DNA from: a virus
IMG/VR virus record: IMGVR_UViG_3300028840_001905
Coordinates: 1 to 35,379 of that record
DNA: 35,379 nt
Direction: 5' to 3' (one strand)
The notes beneath the pieces are model-generated. The model was given only the letters and a program-made list of their open reading frames with translations. It did no database searches and was not told the origin of the DNA. Each line of letters opens with the position of its first letter. Position 1 is the first letter of the stretch. The position numbers and the translations under genes were made by a program. Below, in pieces: positions 7,661 to 16,046 of this stretch.

Positions 7661-7912
7661 ATGGCTTATAATCAGGAGAACCTAACCATATTTTCTGGCA
7701 ATGTCAAATCCGGTGTTGTCCCAACTTGGTGGGCTTACTGGAATGAAGACAATGACACGGTTACGACCGCTGGTTTCTTTGTTGATTACAGACTTGTAGT
7801 CGGAGACCAGATCTTTGTATTGGCCAACGATTATGCTGCATGGCTTCCATATAAAGTAACTGCGGTTACTGATGGAGCTGCAACGGTTGTTGCGTCAACT
7901 ACACCGGCCTAA
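7661..7912 (+). CDS. Capsid decoration-like protein
   Basis: An 83-residue, beta-rich protein with no catalytic residues, directly downstream of the capsid gene, where head-stabilising or cement proteins are encoded. ATG 7661 follows a strong AAGGAGG; a longer in-frame ORF begins inside the terminator and is rejected. Its N-terminal 35 residues match the N-terminus of the tail fibre encoded at 21977: both carry N7, L8, G13, K16, G18, V20, Y26, D32, V34 and T35 at identical positions without gaps. The two therefore share a small fold that probably docks onto capsid or tail. A decoration role is inferred from position. Confidence 0.65.
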   Translation: MAYNQENLTIFSGNVKSGVVPTWWAYWNEDNDTVTTAGFFVDYRLVVGDQIFVLANDYAAWLPYKVTAVTDGAATVVASTTPA

Positions 7913-7935
7913 CTGTTTTTAAGTATTTTCGGGTT

Positions 7936-7971
7936 TACCCTGGTTGGTTTCATTGTTCTCCAGCCAGGGTA
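7936..7971 (+). terminator. Hairpin, possible weak terminator
   Basis: A 12-base stem with one G-T pair: TACCCTGGTTGG (7936-7947) and CCAGCCAGGGTA (7960-7971), with a 12-base loop. The T run after it is poor (TTCCT). It may be a partial terminator or may protect the 3' end of the capsid-decoration message. Confidence 0.55.
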
Positions 7972-7995
7972 TTCCTACAAAGAGAGGTATAGACA

Positions 7996-10245
7996 ATGGC
8001 AACAGGCAGTAATTTTCCTACGAGCTTAGACTCTTTTACGGATAAGGTTGACGGCGTTGATGATATTCTTTCTGTTGAAACAAATACCCAATCTTCTGCT
8101 CTTGAAGCATTAGAAGCAAAGGTTGGCGTTGATAATTCTGGGGTAGCAACTTCACACGATTACAAAATATCAACCCTTGAAGATATTCTTGATGCAAGTG
8201 CCGCTTTGGATGGTTGGGTTCTTATGGTTGACTCCGGAGAACCGAACAATCTAAAATTCGCAGCAAACCCGGCTGGCTTCCCCGATCCGACAACCACTCG
8301 TGGCGACCTTATTTATCGCAACGCTTCAACAACAACCAGGCTTCCCGTAGGGTCAGCCGGTCAAGTTCTTACAAGCGACGGCACGGATCCTGTTTGGGCT
8401 GCCGATCCTTCAAGCCTTATCGGTCATTTCAGAACGAATTTCAGTATTGACCAGAAAGAGGATACAGAGGGAACTGAGTTTGATGTTCAGCAGATGTTCC
8501 AGCAAATTGCTTTTGGAACGATCTTTGACAGTGTTACAGAAGCAGAAACTTTCTTGCATAGTATTGATACGGTCTTGGTTCCAGCAGACTCACATGAAGC
8601 AATTTATACAGGAACATGGCTTGATTTTGATGTTGCAAGCTTTAAGTTTGGAAGGGCAAGAAGATCAGTAACCGCAGGAGATACCGTATATCTTGATTTT
8701 ACTGGCGTGAGTTGTGGAATTGGTTTATCTTGGGATAACATAAACGGAGCTATCAAAGCAGAGCTTTCCAGGGATGGCGGTTCAACTTGGGAGCAGCCTC
8801 TTATCTTTACAGGCAAGCAAACAAGTGCGACCGGGACTTATGGAAAGGTTTGTAGTTTATATTCAGGCCTTCCTTTTGGGGATTATCGATTAAGGCTTAC
8901 TGTTATTGAGCCGACAAGCACGCAAGGCTTTGTTCTTGAATACTTCTATTACACCACATATATGAACCAGAGGCCTATTACGCAATGGGCTGATACAGCC
9001 GGGGGCGCAGCTTCCGTAGCTGATGTTCCTCCAACAACTTCGCTGCTTACTGGAACATGGATTTATAAAAACAGACAAAGGATTGAAGGCTGGAATAATA
9101 CTTATCAAATAACGGTAGCAGATGGAGCATATTTAGAATTTAAGTTTTTTGGTTCAGCTTGTTGGGTAAATGTTGAGTGGGCGCCCGAAGACATAACCAT
9201 AGGAATTTTGATTGATGGATCAACGGCAAAAGTAAAGACAACTCCGTTTTCAATAGAAACTCCTTCTAATACCTCATCGGCTTGGGTTCGTCTTGATGAT
9301 GGAACGTTGGCAGAGGGCTGGCATACTGTAAGGATAACAAGAACAACAGGGGCAACTGGAAGCGACTATCTTGGAATTTATGGGGTTGGATATTATTCTG
9401 GAGATCAGTCAATAGATACGACTGTAAAGCGAAGTTTGATTTGTGGGAAAGAGAGCTATCTTGTAGGAGTAGACGATGCCGGCTTTGCCTTTACAGGAAC
9501 ATGGAATGGCAATACAGATAACTCAGAGTCTCTTTTAAAGAGGCAAAATTACACAGATACTCAAAATGATTATGTAACAATTACAACTCCGAATAACGCA
9601 AATTTGAAAGCGATCTACCTTGTTACGAAGACTTTCAATACAACAGCAGAAGGTGAAAGAAAAATATCTCTTGGAGGTGCAAGCTCCAACCTTAGATATT
9701 TGAATGGAGCAGCAGACAACTACGAACAAGATTGTCTTGTTCAGCTTCTTTATGACAAGGTTGCAGATGGGGTTGATCTTCATAATAAGGAACTCCGGAT
9801 CGTGAACAACACGGCTGCAAGGCTGACTATTGAAGGCGTCATTTTTGAAATAGGCAATACAACCGAAACAGATTATATCAAGTGCATGCCAAAATGGACA
9901 AGATATAATGATAGCACAAACCCAAAACCGCCTGTTTCAACTTCTCACAGGCTTGATGTTTATGGAGCCAAAACAGACAAGAGAGACGGCAGAAGGCCGA
10001 TGGTTCATAGTGGTTGGATAAATGGAACTGAACCATATTGGAGACATGGACTTGGAGTGTCTGTAAATGAACTTGGCTTTGATTGTGGTTGGAATTACGA
10101 TGGCGTTCCTCACAACGGAAACCTTCTTCACCCGGCATCCGGGGGGCTAAGAATGAACTCCAACGGCGATCCCGGAGCAGCGAGAATAGATGATGCAGCC
10201 TCTCATTGGTGGAAAGCGTTCTTGTATCCAGCAAGGCCTATATAG
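7996..10245 (+). CDS. Fibre-like virion appendage with three tandem beta modules
   Basis: A 749-residue protein. The N-terminus (1-60) is coiled-coil-like with ALEALEAKVGV. Then comes a segment typical of phage fibres (TTRGDLIYRNASTTTRLPVG, about 97-116). Three beta-sandwich-like modules follow, each opening with TGTW at about residues 205, 352 and 500, so about 147 residues apart. A fourth, different C-terminal domain (about 640-749) is rich in Trp, Asn and Gly. There is no chaperone or lyase motif. It lies between the capsid block and the tail adaptor, so it may be a head fibre or a tail fibre; receptor or glycan binding is inference from the modular beta design. Confidence 0.75.
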   Translation: MATGSNFPTSLDSFTDKVDGVDDILSVETNTQSSALEALEAKVGVDNSGVATSHDYKISTLEDILDASAALDGWVLMVDSGEPNNLKFAANPAGFPDPTTTRGDLIYRNASTTTRLPVGSAGQVLTSDGTDPVWAADPSSLIGHFRTNFSIDQKEDTEGTEFDVQQMFQQIAFGTIFDSVTEAETFLHSIDTVLVPADSHEAIYTGTWLDFDVASFKFGRARRSVTAGDTVYLDFTGVSCGIGLSWDNINGAIKAELSRDGGSTWEQPLIFTGKQTSATGTYGKVCSLYSGLPFGDYRLRLTVIEPTSTQGFVLEYFYYTTYMNQRPITQWADTAGGAASVADVPPTTSLLTGTWIYKNRQRIEGWNNTYQITVADGAYLEFKFFGSACWVNVEWAPEDITIGILIDGSTAKVKTTPFSIETPSNTSSAWVRLDDGTLAEGWHTVRITRTTGATGSDYLGIYGVGYYSGDQSIDTTVKRSLICGKESYLVGVDDAGFAFTGTWNGNTDNSESLLKRQNYTDTQNDYVTITTPNNANLKAIYLVTKTFNTTAEGERKISLGGASSNLRYLNGAADNYEQDCLVQLLYDKVADGVDLHNKELRIVNNTAARLTIEGVIFEIGNTTETDYIKCMPKWTRYNDSTNPKPPVSTSHRLDVYGAKTDKRDGRRPMVHSGWINGTEPYWRHGLGVSVNELGFDCGWNYDGVPHNGNLLHPASGGLRMNSNGDPGAARIDDAASHWWKAFLYPARPI

Positions 10246-10254
10246 GAGGAAGAA

Positions 10255-10548
10255 ATGATAAAATATTATGATCCTTTTGACAATGAAATAGCATCGGCTC
10301 CTAAAAAGGCTATCACTTTTGCTCATTGCAAATATGCAAAATATTTAAAGGTGAATGACGGTGCGCCTGTTCAGAACCCGGACTTTGACGCTTCAAAGTT
10401 CAATAAGGTGCAACAGCGAAAAAGGATTGCTGAATATAAGGACGTTACAGATAGGCTGGCGTTCAAATTCCTTGCCGGTGAGATTACCAAGCAGGAATGG
10501 TTAGATGCAAGACAAGCAATTAAAGACAAATATCCAAAGGTGGTATAG
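10255..10548 (+). CDS. Small hypothetical protein after the fibre-like gene
   Basis: A 97-residue protein with a tyrosine-rich N-terminus, a basic helical middle (VQQRKRIAEYKDV) and a C-terminal helix pattern EITKQEWLDARQAIKDKYP. That C-terminal pattern resembles short DUF-type helices in other phage genes near fibres. AGGAGG lies before the ATG, and the gene sits nine bases after the fibre-like gene and two before the tail adaptor gene. A fibre-assembly or minor structural role is possible, but I do not recognise a family. Confidence 0.55.
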   Translation: MIKYYDPFDNEIASAPKKAITFAHCKYAKYLKVNDGAPVQNPDFDASKFNKVQQRKRIAEYKDVTDRLAFKFLAGEITKQEWLDARQAIKDKYPKVV

Positions 10549-10550
10549 GA

Positions 10551-11171
10551 ATGGCAAAATACGGAATATCCACTTATGGGGCAGCAACAGGCTTTACAGC
10601 AGCGCAGATAAAAAACCTTGCTTTGTTTGAGCTTGGCTTCCCGGATGAGATCGATTTTACAGACCTTACAAACCCGACCGTTGAGAAGGTAAACAGGGTT
10701 TATGCGACGGTGTTGCTCGCAGAGTTAAGCAACTATCCCTGGATATTTATTCTTAAAAGAGAAGAACTGACAAGCCGCTCAGATGCAACAGACGTCAACA
10801 AATACAAATACAACTTTGTCCTGCCGGCCAACATGCTCACAGTCAGGAAAGGATATTATGACCAGGACTATCTTTCTCCGATCAGAGAGTATGAGGCCAA
10901 CTTAAAGAACTTCAACACAGACGCGCAAAAGGTTTATCTCTGGTATTATTCTCTGGTTGATGAAGAAGAATTTCCGCAATACTTCATAAACTACTTTAAG
11001 TATAGGCTGGCTTTTGAGCTATGCTTTAATTTAACAGGAGATACAGAGCTTGAAAACAAGCTCGCGGAATTATCGCGCTTCTTCTTAAAGAAGGCGAAGA
11101 ACATTGACGCTAAGCAGCTTCCAGGAAAAACAGTTCTATCCTCCCCATTCACGAACATAAGGGGGAGATAG
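10551..11171 (+). CDS. Tail tubular protein A-like (gp11-type adaptor)
   Basis: A 206-residue protein matching the size and features of T7 gp11, the adaptor ring that joins the portal to the tail nozzle. It shows the N-terminal helix (QIKNLALFELGF), then VEKVNRVYATVLLAELSNYPW (about residues 44-64), the LPANML strand and a C-terminal helix (YRLAFELCFNLTG). It is followed at once by the gp12-type gene, the standard pairing. The ATG has an AGG-rich ribosome site within the preceding gene's end. Confidence 0.85.
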   Translation: MAKYGISTYGAATGFTAAQIKNLALFELGFPDEIDFTDLTNPTVEKVNRVYATVLLAELSNYPWIFILKREELTSRSDATDVNKYKYNFVLPANMLTVRKGYYDQDYLSPIREYEANLKNFNTDAQKVYLWYYSLVDEEEFPQYFINYFKYRLAFELCFNLTGDTELENKLAELSRFFLKKAKNIDAKQLPGKTVLSSPFTNIRGR

Positions 11172-11173
11172 AT

Positions 11174-13879
11174 GTGCGAACGAAGCAGAAGAAGTATAAA
11201 TTTTCAAAAGGTGAAATAAACCCAAAGCTTCTTGAAAGACAGGATTTACCTGTCTTAGAGTCTTCTGCAAGCTATATCAAAAACCTTCTCTCAACTCCTT
11301 ACGGATCTATCCGGACAAGAGGCGGCACGCAGAACATTGCAAAGGTAGCGACAAACATTACAGCCATTGCAACGCCGACCATAACAAATAACATGGGAGG
11401 AACGGGCGCTAACCTTTACAACCTTACAGCCTTGTTTGAGTCAACGGGAATAGAAAACCTCACAGAGCTTTTCAGGTATGATTTTGGGGGATCAACAACG
11501 ATCTATAAGGTCTACACTGAAAACGTTTATTTTGCTTTTGAACAAGCGACACTGGTTCCTGTTGTTACAAATGGTGTAATAACTTCTGTTCAGGTTTCAA
11601 ACGGAGGCAAAGGTCTTAATAATGTTACGCTTACTGTAACAGACGTTCTTGGCACAGGAGCAACGCTTACCCCTGTTTTAAACAACGAAGGCACAATTAC
11701 ATCTGTTACCGTTGGTGCCGGAGGCTCAAATTATTCCAACCAGACAAGAATAACAGTAAATTACGATGAGCCTACTGACAGCATCAAGCTCCAAGGTAGC
11801 TTAAACGGTAGCTCATGGACAGACCTTGCTACATACACAATAACGAAAACAGCTCAGGATCTTGTAACAACAGTTTCAGCAGATTACAGGTATTTAAGAT
11901 GGCTAAGCACAGGCGCCCCGGCAACTGAGCTGAACATGTATTATTGCCGGGCTTATAGCTCAACTCCGGAAGCGGATACGATCAAGCTTGCTGATTTTGT
12001 TTTTAACCAGGATCAAAAATACGTTCTTGTTTTGAAAGATGAGGAAATTGAGATATATGAAGATGACGTTTTGCTTGATACAGTTACAGCAACGGGCTTG
12101 CTTGACACTTATTTTTCAACACTGAAATTCACACAGGCAGAAGACACGATGGTCTTTACTCATCCGGACATGGAGACAAAGCAGCTTGTGAGGTCTTTTG
12201 CTTCTGAGCCTTATACGAACGATCCGGCAGCCGGGTCAAACATTGTTTTGACAATGGCTGACACTTCTATTTTTACGGTTGGCAATGTTGTTACTGTTTC
12301 ATCGTCAGCAGGTCGAGAGCTTGCAACGATCAATTTGATTGTTCCGAATACGTCTATAAGGGTCGATTCTTTGAGCTTAGATCACACAACGACCGATCCT
12401 TTGGTTACGTCTTCAACAATTATTGATTGGACATGGAGCGCTTTTCCTTTTATAAACATTCCGAAAGATCCTTTTGGAAATGAGTCTACGTCTAACCCGG
12501 CGCAGACATTAACTCCAAGTGCGACAGAAGGTTCAATAAAGCTGACAACAGGTGGCGCGGTTTGGACAGCGGATAGTGTCGGACAGCTTGTTGATGGTGG
12601 TGGCGGCCGTGTAAGGATTACAGAATACGAGTCAACAACTGTTGTTTACGGATATACGATTATTCCTTTCTACACAACGGATCCGATAGCTTCCGGAACA
12701 TGGGATTACATAACCGGATATGAAAATGTATGGTCTTCAACAAGAGGTTGGCCGACAACCTGTCTTTTTTACGAACAAAGGCTTTGGTTTGGAGGATCCA
12801 AGAGCAAGCCAAACACGATCTGGGCTTCAAGGGTTGCTCAGTATAATGACTTTGATAATGTTGGAAATTACAACAACGACGCGATAAACGCAACAATATC
12901 TTCTGAGCAAATAGATCAGATTGTAAACATCTATGCAAACAGGGGAATACAGGTATTTACCGCTGGTGCAGAGTGGATCGTGCCGGAAGGCGCGACAACG
13001 CCAAACCTGTTTTCTGTTACAAAAAATACTTCCAACGGAAGCCTTGACACTGTTTTCCCGGTAGATATTGCAGGAACAACTTTATTCATAGAAAAGAACG
13101 GAAAGAGCTTGCTTGGCTTTGTTTATACAGAGTCTCAAAATGCTTATATAACAAGCTCTTTGAGTTTGCTTACCGACCTTGTGCAAAGTCCTGTTGGAAT
13201 AACGGTCGATTACAATTCCTCACAGGACGTTGGAAACTTTATGTATATGGTCATGGCTGACGGCACAATGGCTGTTTGGTGCGTGGTCTTGGATCAAAAG
13301 ATTGCTTCTCCTGTTCGCTTTGAGTCTGCAAAGGGAGGTCTCGTCAAAGACGTAATAAACGTAGCCGGAGATACATATATCCTGGTAGATCGCAAAGACG
13401 TTATTTACCTAGAAAAGATCTCGGAAGACAAGGTTGACATGGCGACAACTGATAGTTCGTTGTCTGCAAACATTACAGGGTTGAGCGATTACACCGGAGA
13501 CTTTGTAAGGGTTTATAACTCTGCTGACGGTGATTTTGGATTGTTTTATGTAATAAACGGCGAGATAACTCTTGGCAGCACTCCAACAGCGGCAGTTACT
13601 ATCGGCTTTGAATTTGATTATTCTTTAATCAGCAACAAGATTGCGATTTCTGGTCAGACTGACAACATTGAAAAGAGAATTGCGAAGGCGACTGTTGTAA
13701 CAAAAGACACTCCGCAACTGACTTTTGAGAACCAGGAGATTTCGCAAACTGATGACAGGTATGATTTTTACGGAGTAACTGCTTTCAGCAGGGATTGCCG
13801 TTTTAACATAACTGGTTTATCATACGATTACATTGAAATTTTGAGCATTTTGCTCAATATCAATTACGGGGAGAAATAA
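11174..13879 (+). CDS. Tail tubular protein B-like (gp12-type nozzle)
   Basis: A 901-residue beta-rich protein that forms the distal tail nozzle in T7-like phages. The family signature opening is present: FSKGEINPKLLERQDLPVL, then a STPYGSIRTRGGTQ segment (about residues 40-53). Later hallmark segments include WPTTCLFYEQRLWFGGSKSK and NRGIQVFTAGAEWIV. It is longer than T7 gp12 (794 residues) because of an insertion near residues 110-265 with Gly/Thr repeats such as VSNGGKGLNNVTLTV and VGAGGSNY, likely an extra surface domain. Translation starts at GTG 11174 after AGGGGGAG. Confidence 0.88.
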   Translation: MRTKQKKYKFSKGEINPKLLERQDLPVLESSASYIKNLLSTPYGSIRTRGGTQNIAKVATNITAIATPTITNNMGGTGANLYNLTALFESTGIENLTELFRYDFGGSTTIYKVYTENVYFAFEQATLVPVVTNGVITSVQVSNGGKGLNNVTLTVTDVLGTGATLTPVLNNEGTITSVTVGAGGSNYSNQTRITVNYDEPTDSIKLQGSLNGSSWTDLATYTITKTAQDLVTTVSADYRYLRWLSTGAPATELNMYYCRAYSSTPEADTIKLADFVFNQDQKYVLVLKDEEIEIYEDDVLLDTVTATGLLDTYFSTLKFTQAEDTMVFTHPDMETKQLVRSFASEPYTNDPAAGSNIVLTMADTSIFTVGNVVTVSSSAGRELATINLIVPNTSIRVDSLSLDHTTTDPLVTSSTIIDWTWSAFPFINIPKDPFGNESTSNPAQTLTPSATEGSIKLTTGGAVWTADSVGQLVDGGGGRVRITEYESTTVVYGYTIIPFYTTDPIASGTWDYITGYENVWSSTRGWPTTCLFYEQRLWFGGSKSKPNTIWASRVAQYNDFDNVGNYNNDAINATISSEQIDQIVNIYANRGIQVFTAGAEWIVPEGATTPNLFSVTKNTSNGSLDTVFPVDIAGTTLFIEKNGKSLLGFVYTESQNAYITSSLSLLTDLVQSPVGITVDYNSSQDVGNFMYMVMADGTMAVWCVVLDQKIASPVRFESAKGGLVKDVINVAGDTYILVDRKDVIYLEKISEDKVDMATTDSSLSANITGLSDYTGDFVRVYNSADGDFGLFYVINGEITLGSTPTAAVTIGFEFDYSLISNKIAISGQTDNIEKRIAKATVVTKDTPQLTFENQEISQTDDRYDFYGVTAFSRDCRFNITGLSYDYIEILSILLNINYGEK

Positions 13880-13882
13880 GCT

Positions 13883-14509
13883 ATGGTCGAATTTATGCCG
13901 ATGCTAACCGGGACAATGTATGCTTTCAAGGCCTACCAAGACCTTGTTGCGCCTGATATTGATTATGACATTTTGAACATTCAGGCAGAGGCAAAAGAAT
14001 TGAGGGCTGAGTATATCAAGAACCAGGTTGAAGAAGAAGCCAATATGATAAGACAGGAGTTTAACGAAGCGATTGGAGCGGCTCAGCATGCAGCCGCAAG
14101 GCGTGGCGTAAAAGTGGGCGAAGGAAACGTTGCTCAAAACATTGAGAAGTCTTCAAAGGCAATGGGCGAAGATGTTCAGACAATGAGAGAGAACGCAGAG
14201 TTTAAAGCTCAGCAACTTGGCGCACAGGCTTCAAGGCTGAGAAAAGGTGCGGTGGCCGCAAGGGATATAAGCGCGTTCGAGAAGATCGCAAACGTTACTA
14301 CGGGTGCAGTAAAAGCATACGAGGCCTTTGAAAGCGCTTTTGGCGCGCAGTCCGGAGAGGCTAAGGCTTCAAAGGAAATGGAAGGATTTACAATGGATCC
14401 AACGAAAAAGAAGAAAAAGAAAAAGAGAACAGCCGGGATAATTACAGATTTCAGCGCTCAAAGCGGTGGCATTTATAGGCCGATAGGCTTGTCAGGAGGG
14501 ATAGCATAA
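13883..14509 (+). CDS. Internal virion protein, gp14-like
   Basis: A 208-residue helical protein in the place of T7 gp14, the first of the ejected core proteins. A hydrophobic N-terminal stretch is followed by a long charged helix (about residues 30-130) containing GAAQHAAARRGV, a motif often seen in gp14-like proteins. Near residue 175 is a run of eight lysines followed by Arg, encoded by an A-rich tract (14404-14426). The C-terminus is Gly-rich. Its stop overlaps the next start by one base. The gp14 assignment rests on size, composition and position. Confidence 0.7.
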   Translation: MVEFMPMLTGTMYAFKAYQDLVAPDIDYDILNIQAEAKELRAEYIKNQVEEEANMIRQEFNEAIGAAQHAAARRGVKVGEGNVAQNIEKSSKAMGEDVQTMRENAEFKAQQLGAQASRLRKGAVAARDISAFEKIANVTTGAVKAYEAFESAFGAQSGEAKASKEMEGFTMDPTKKKKKKKRTAGIITDFSAQSGGIYRPIGLSGGIA

Positions 14510-16044
14510 TGGCTCAAATTTATAAAAGAAAAGTAAAGACAGTAAGAGAGCCGAGTGTTCCTGATACAGGGCTTATGACTGCTTTTGAGAAAAAGAGAGC
14601 TGGCGCAGTAGAGGCGATCGGCAAGACAGCCGAGACAATAGAGAAGCGTTTGCAGAAGCAGGAAGAATCGATCTTTGATCTTCTTGAAGCAAAGGCGCTT
14701 CAAATTTACAAGAACGGATATGATTTATACAACAACAACGTTGATGAATACAACAAGTTCACAACAGAGGAGCTTCAAAAGTTGTATGAATCAGTTCCGG
14801 ACTCAGACGCAAAAAACAAGGTCATGGCAAAAGTGGCCATTGCAGGATCGGGCTATGATGCAAAGGTAACTCGTAGGCATTGGGATCAGCAGGAAAAAGT
14901 TGCGAACATGCGGTTTAAGGATGCAACCTTCACGGCCATAGACTCTGCAACAGAGGGGCTTGGAAGCTTGTTTGCAGCGAGCGACAACAACCTGACTGAT
15001 GAACAAAAGCGCGAGCAGATGCAGGCTTTCTTAGATGCCCAAATTCCTTTGTATACAGCTTATGAAAACAGGCTTGCAACTGACAGCAACAAGAACCCGA
15101 TCTTTTCAGCAGCAGAGAAAAAGGTGATTGAAGACAGATGGGAAAACCGAGGAAGCTATGCGTTGCTTGACTATGCCGGGGAAAACATTCAGACTAACAG
15201 GGAAGGGGTCGTTGCTTTAAGGCAAAGGCTTGTTGAAAACAAGAATGAGTTTCAAGAACAGCTTGGCATAGACGATAAGGCTTATGCGAAGACTCTTAGT
15301 GATCTTGATAAGATTATCAGTGGACAGACAACCGCACATGATTTGAAAAATGCCGAGATTGCAAAGATCGTAAACTCGGCAACCGTTAAGGACATGGAGA
15401 TTGGTATTGATGGAGACGTCGGAAACAAAAAATACAATAATATTGATACTACCGTTGGTATATACAGACAACTTGAACAAGCGGAGCGAGAAGGTGCTTA
15501 TACTTCCCGTGCCGATAGGGAGAAACTAGCGGCCGAAAAAGGTAAGGTTGCGCGTGCGGTCATTAAGCAGATTGAAGACGAGGTTGGCTTAAAATACAGA
15601 AAAGGCAAGAGACATCGTGCTTTGGAGATCACGACTCTTGGCATGTATAAATACAGGCCAAACATCGGAGAGACGGCAGTTGCAGAAGTGAATAAGAACC
15701 TGGGCAAGCTTGAAACCTCTTTGCTTTATCAAGACCTTACAGATGATGAAAAGGCACAGGTAAAAGCGAACATGTATATTGATGTTCTGGGCGGCCTTAG
15801 AGAAGCGGAAGGGATTGAGCTAAGAGACAGTAGCAGTCCAAAAGGAACAGAGCTTGCAAAGAGAGTTGCAACAGGATCTTATTACAAGCAGATTGAATCT
15901 CTTGTAGGTTACAAAGTGGTAGCAGAAGACCCGAATGATCCGGCGTCTGTAAAGATTGCATACGATAATGCTTTGCTGCAATATGACAACAAAACAGCTT
16001 TGGATGCAATAAGAAACAGGTTGCAACTAAAAGCGAGGCCGTAA
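14509..16044 (+). CDS. Internal virion protein, coiled-coil (gp15-like position)
   Basis: A 511-residue, almost wholly helical, highly charged protein with no visible enzymatic motif. It sits between the gp14-like protein and the giant internal protein, the position of T7 gp15, which forms part of the tube ejected into the periplasm. An N-terminal region of about 70 residues is basic and coiled-coil. The middle is a regular series of amphipathic helices, and the C-terminus contains repeated Ala/Tyr/Asp helices. Sequence likeness to T7 gp15 is not evident by eye. It shares one base with the gene before. Confidence 0.7.
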   Translation: MAQIYKRKVKTVREPSVPDTGLMTAFEKKRAGAVEAIGKTAETIEKRLQKQEESIFDLLEAKALQIYKNGYDLYNNNVDEYNKFTTEELQKLYESVPDSDAKNKVMAKVAIAGSGYDAKVTRRHWDQQEKVANMRFKDATFTAIDSATEGLGSLFAASDNNLTDEQKREQMQAFLDAQIPLYTAYENRLATDSNKNPIFSAAEKKVIEDRWENRGSYALLDYAGENIQTNREGVVALRQRLVENKNEFQEQLGIDDKAYAKTLSDLDKIISGQTTAHDLKNAEIAKIVNSATVKDMEIGIDGDVGNKKYNNIDTTVGIYRQLEQAEREGAYTSRADREKLAAEKGKVARAVIKQIEDEVGLKYRKGKRHRALEITTLGMYKYRPNIGETAVAEVNKNLGKLETSLLYQDLTDDEKAQVKANMYIDVLGGLREAEGIELRDSSSPKGTELAKRVATGSYYKQIESLVGYKVVAEDPNDPASVKIAYDNALLQYDNKTALDAIRNRLQLKARP

Positions 16045-16046
16045 TT

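Noticed and set aside
7996-10245. Diversity-generating retroelement, suggested by likeness to phage BPP-1
   Set aside because: No reverse transcriptase gene and no long near-identical template/variable repeat pair was seen. The only long internal repeat is the 77-base copy, which shows no adenine-specific changes.
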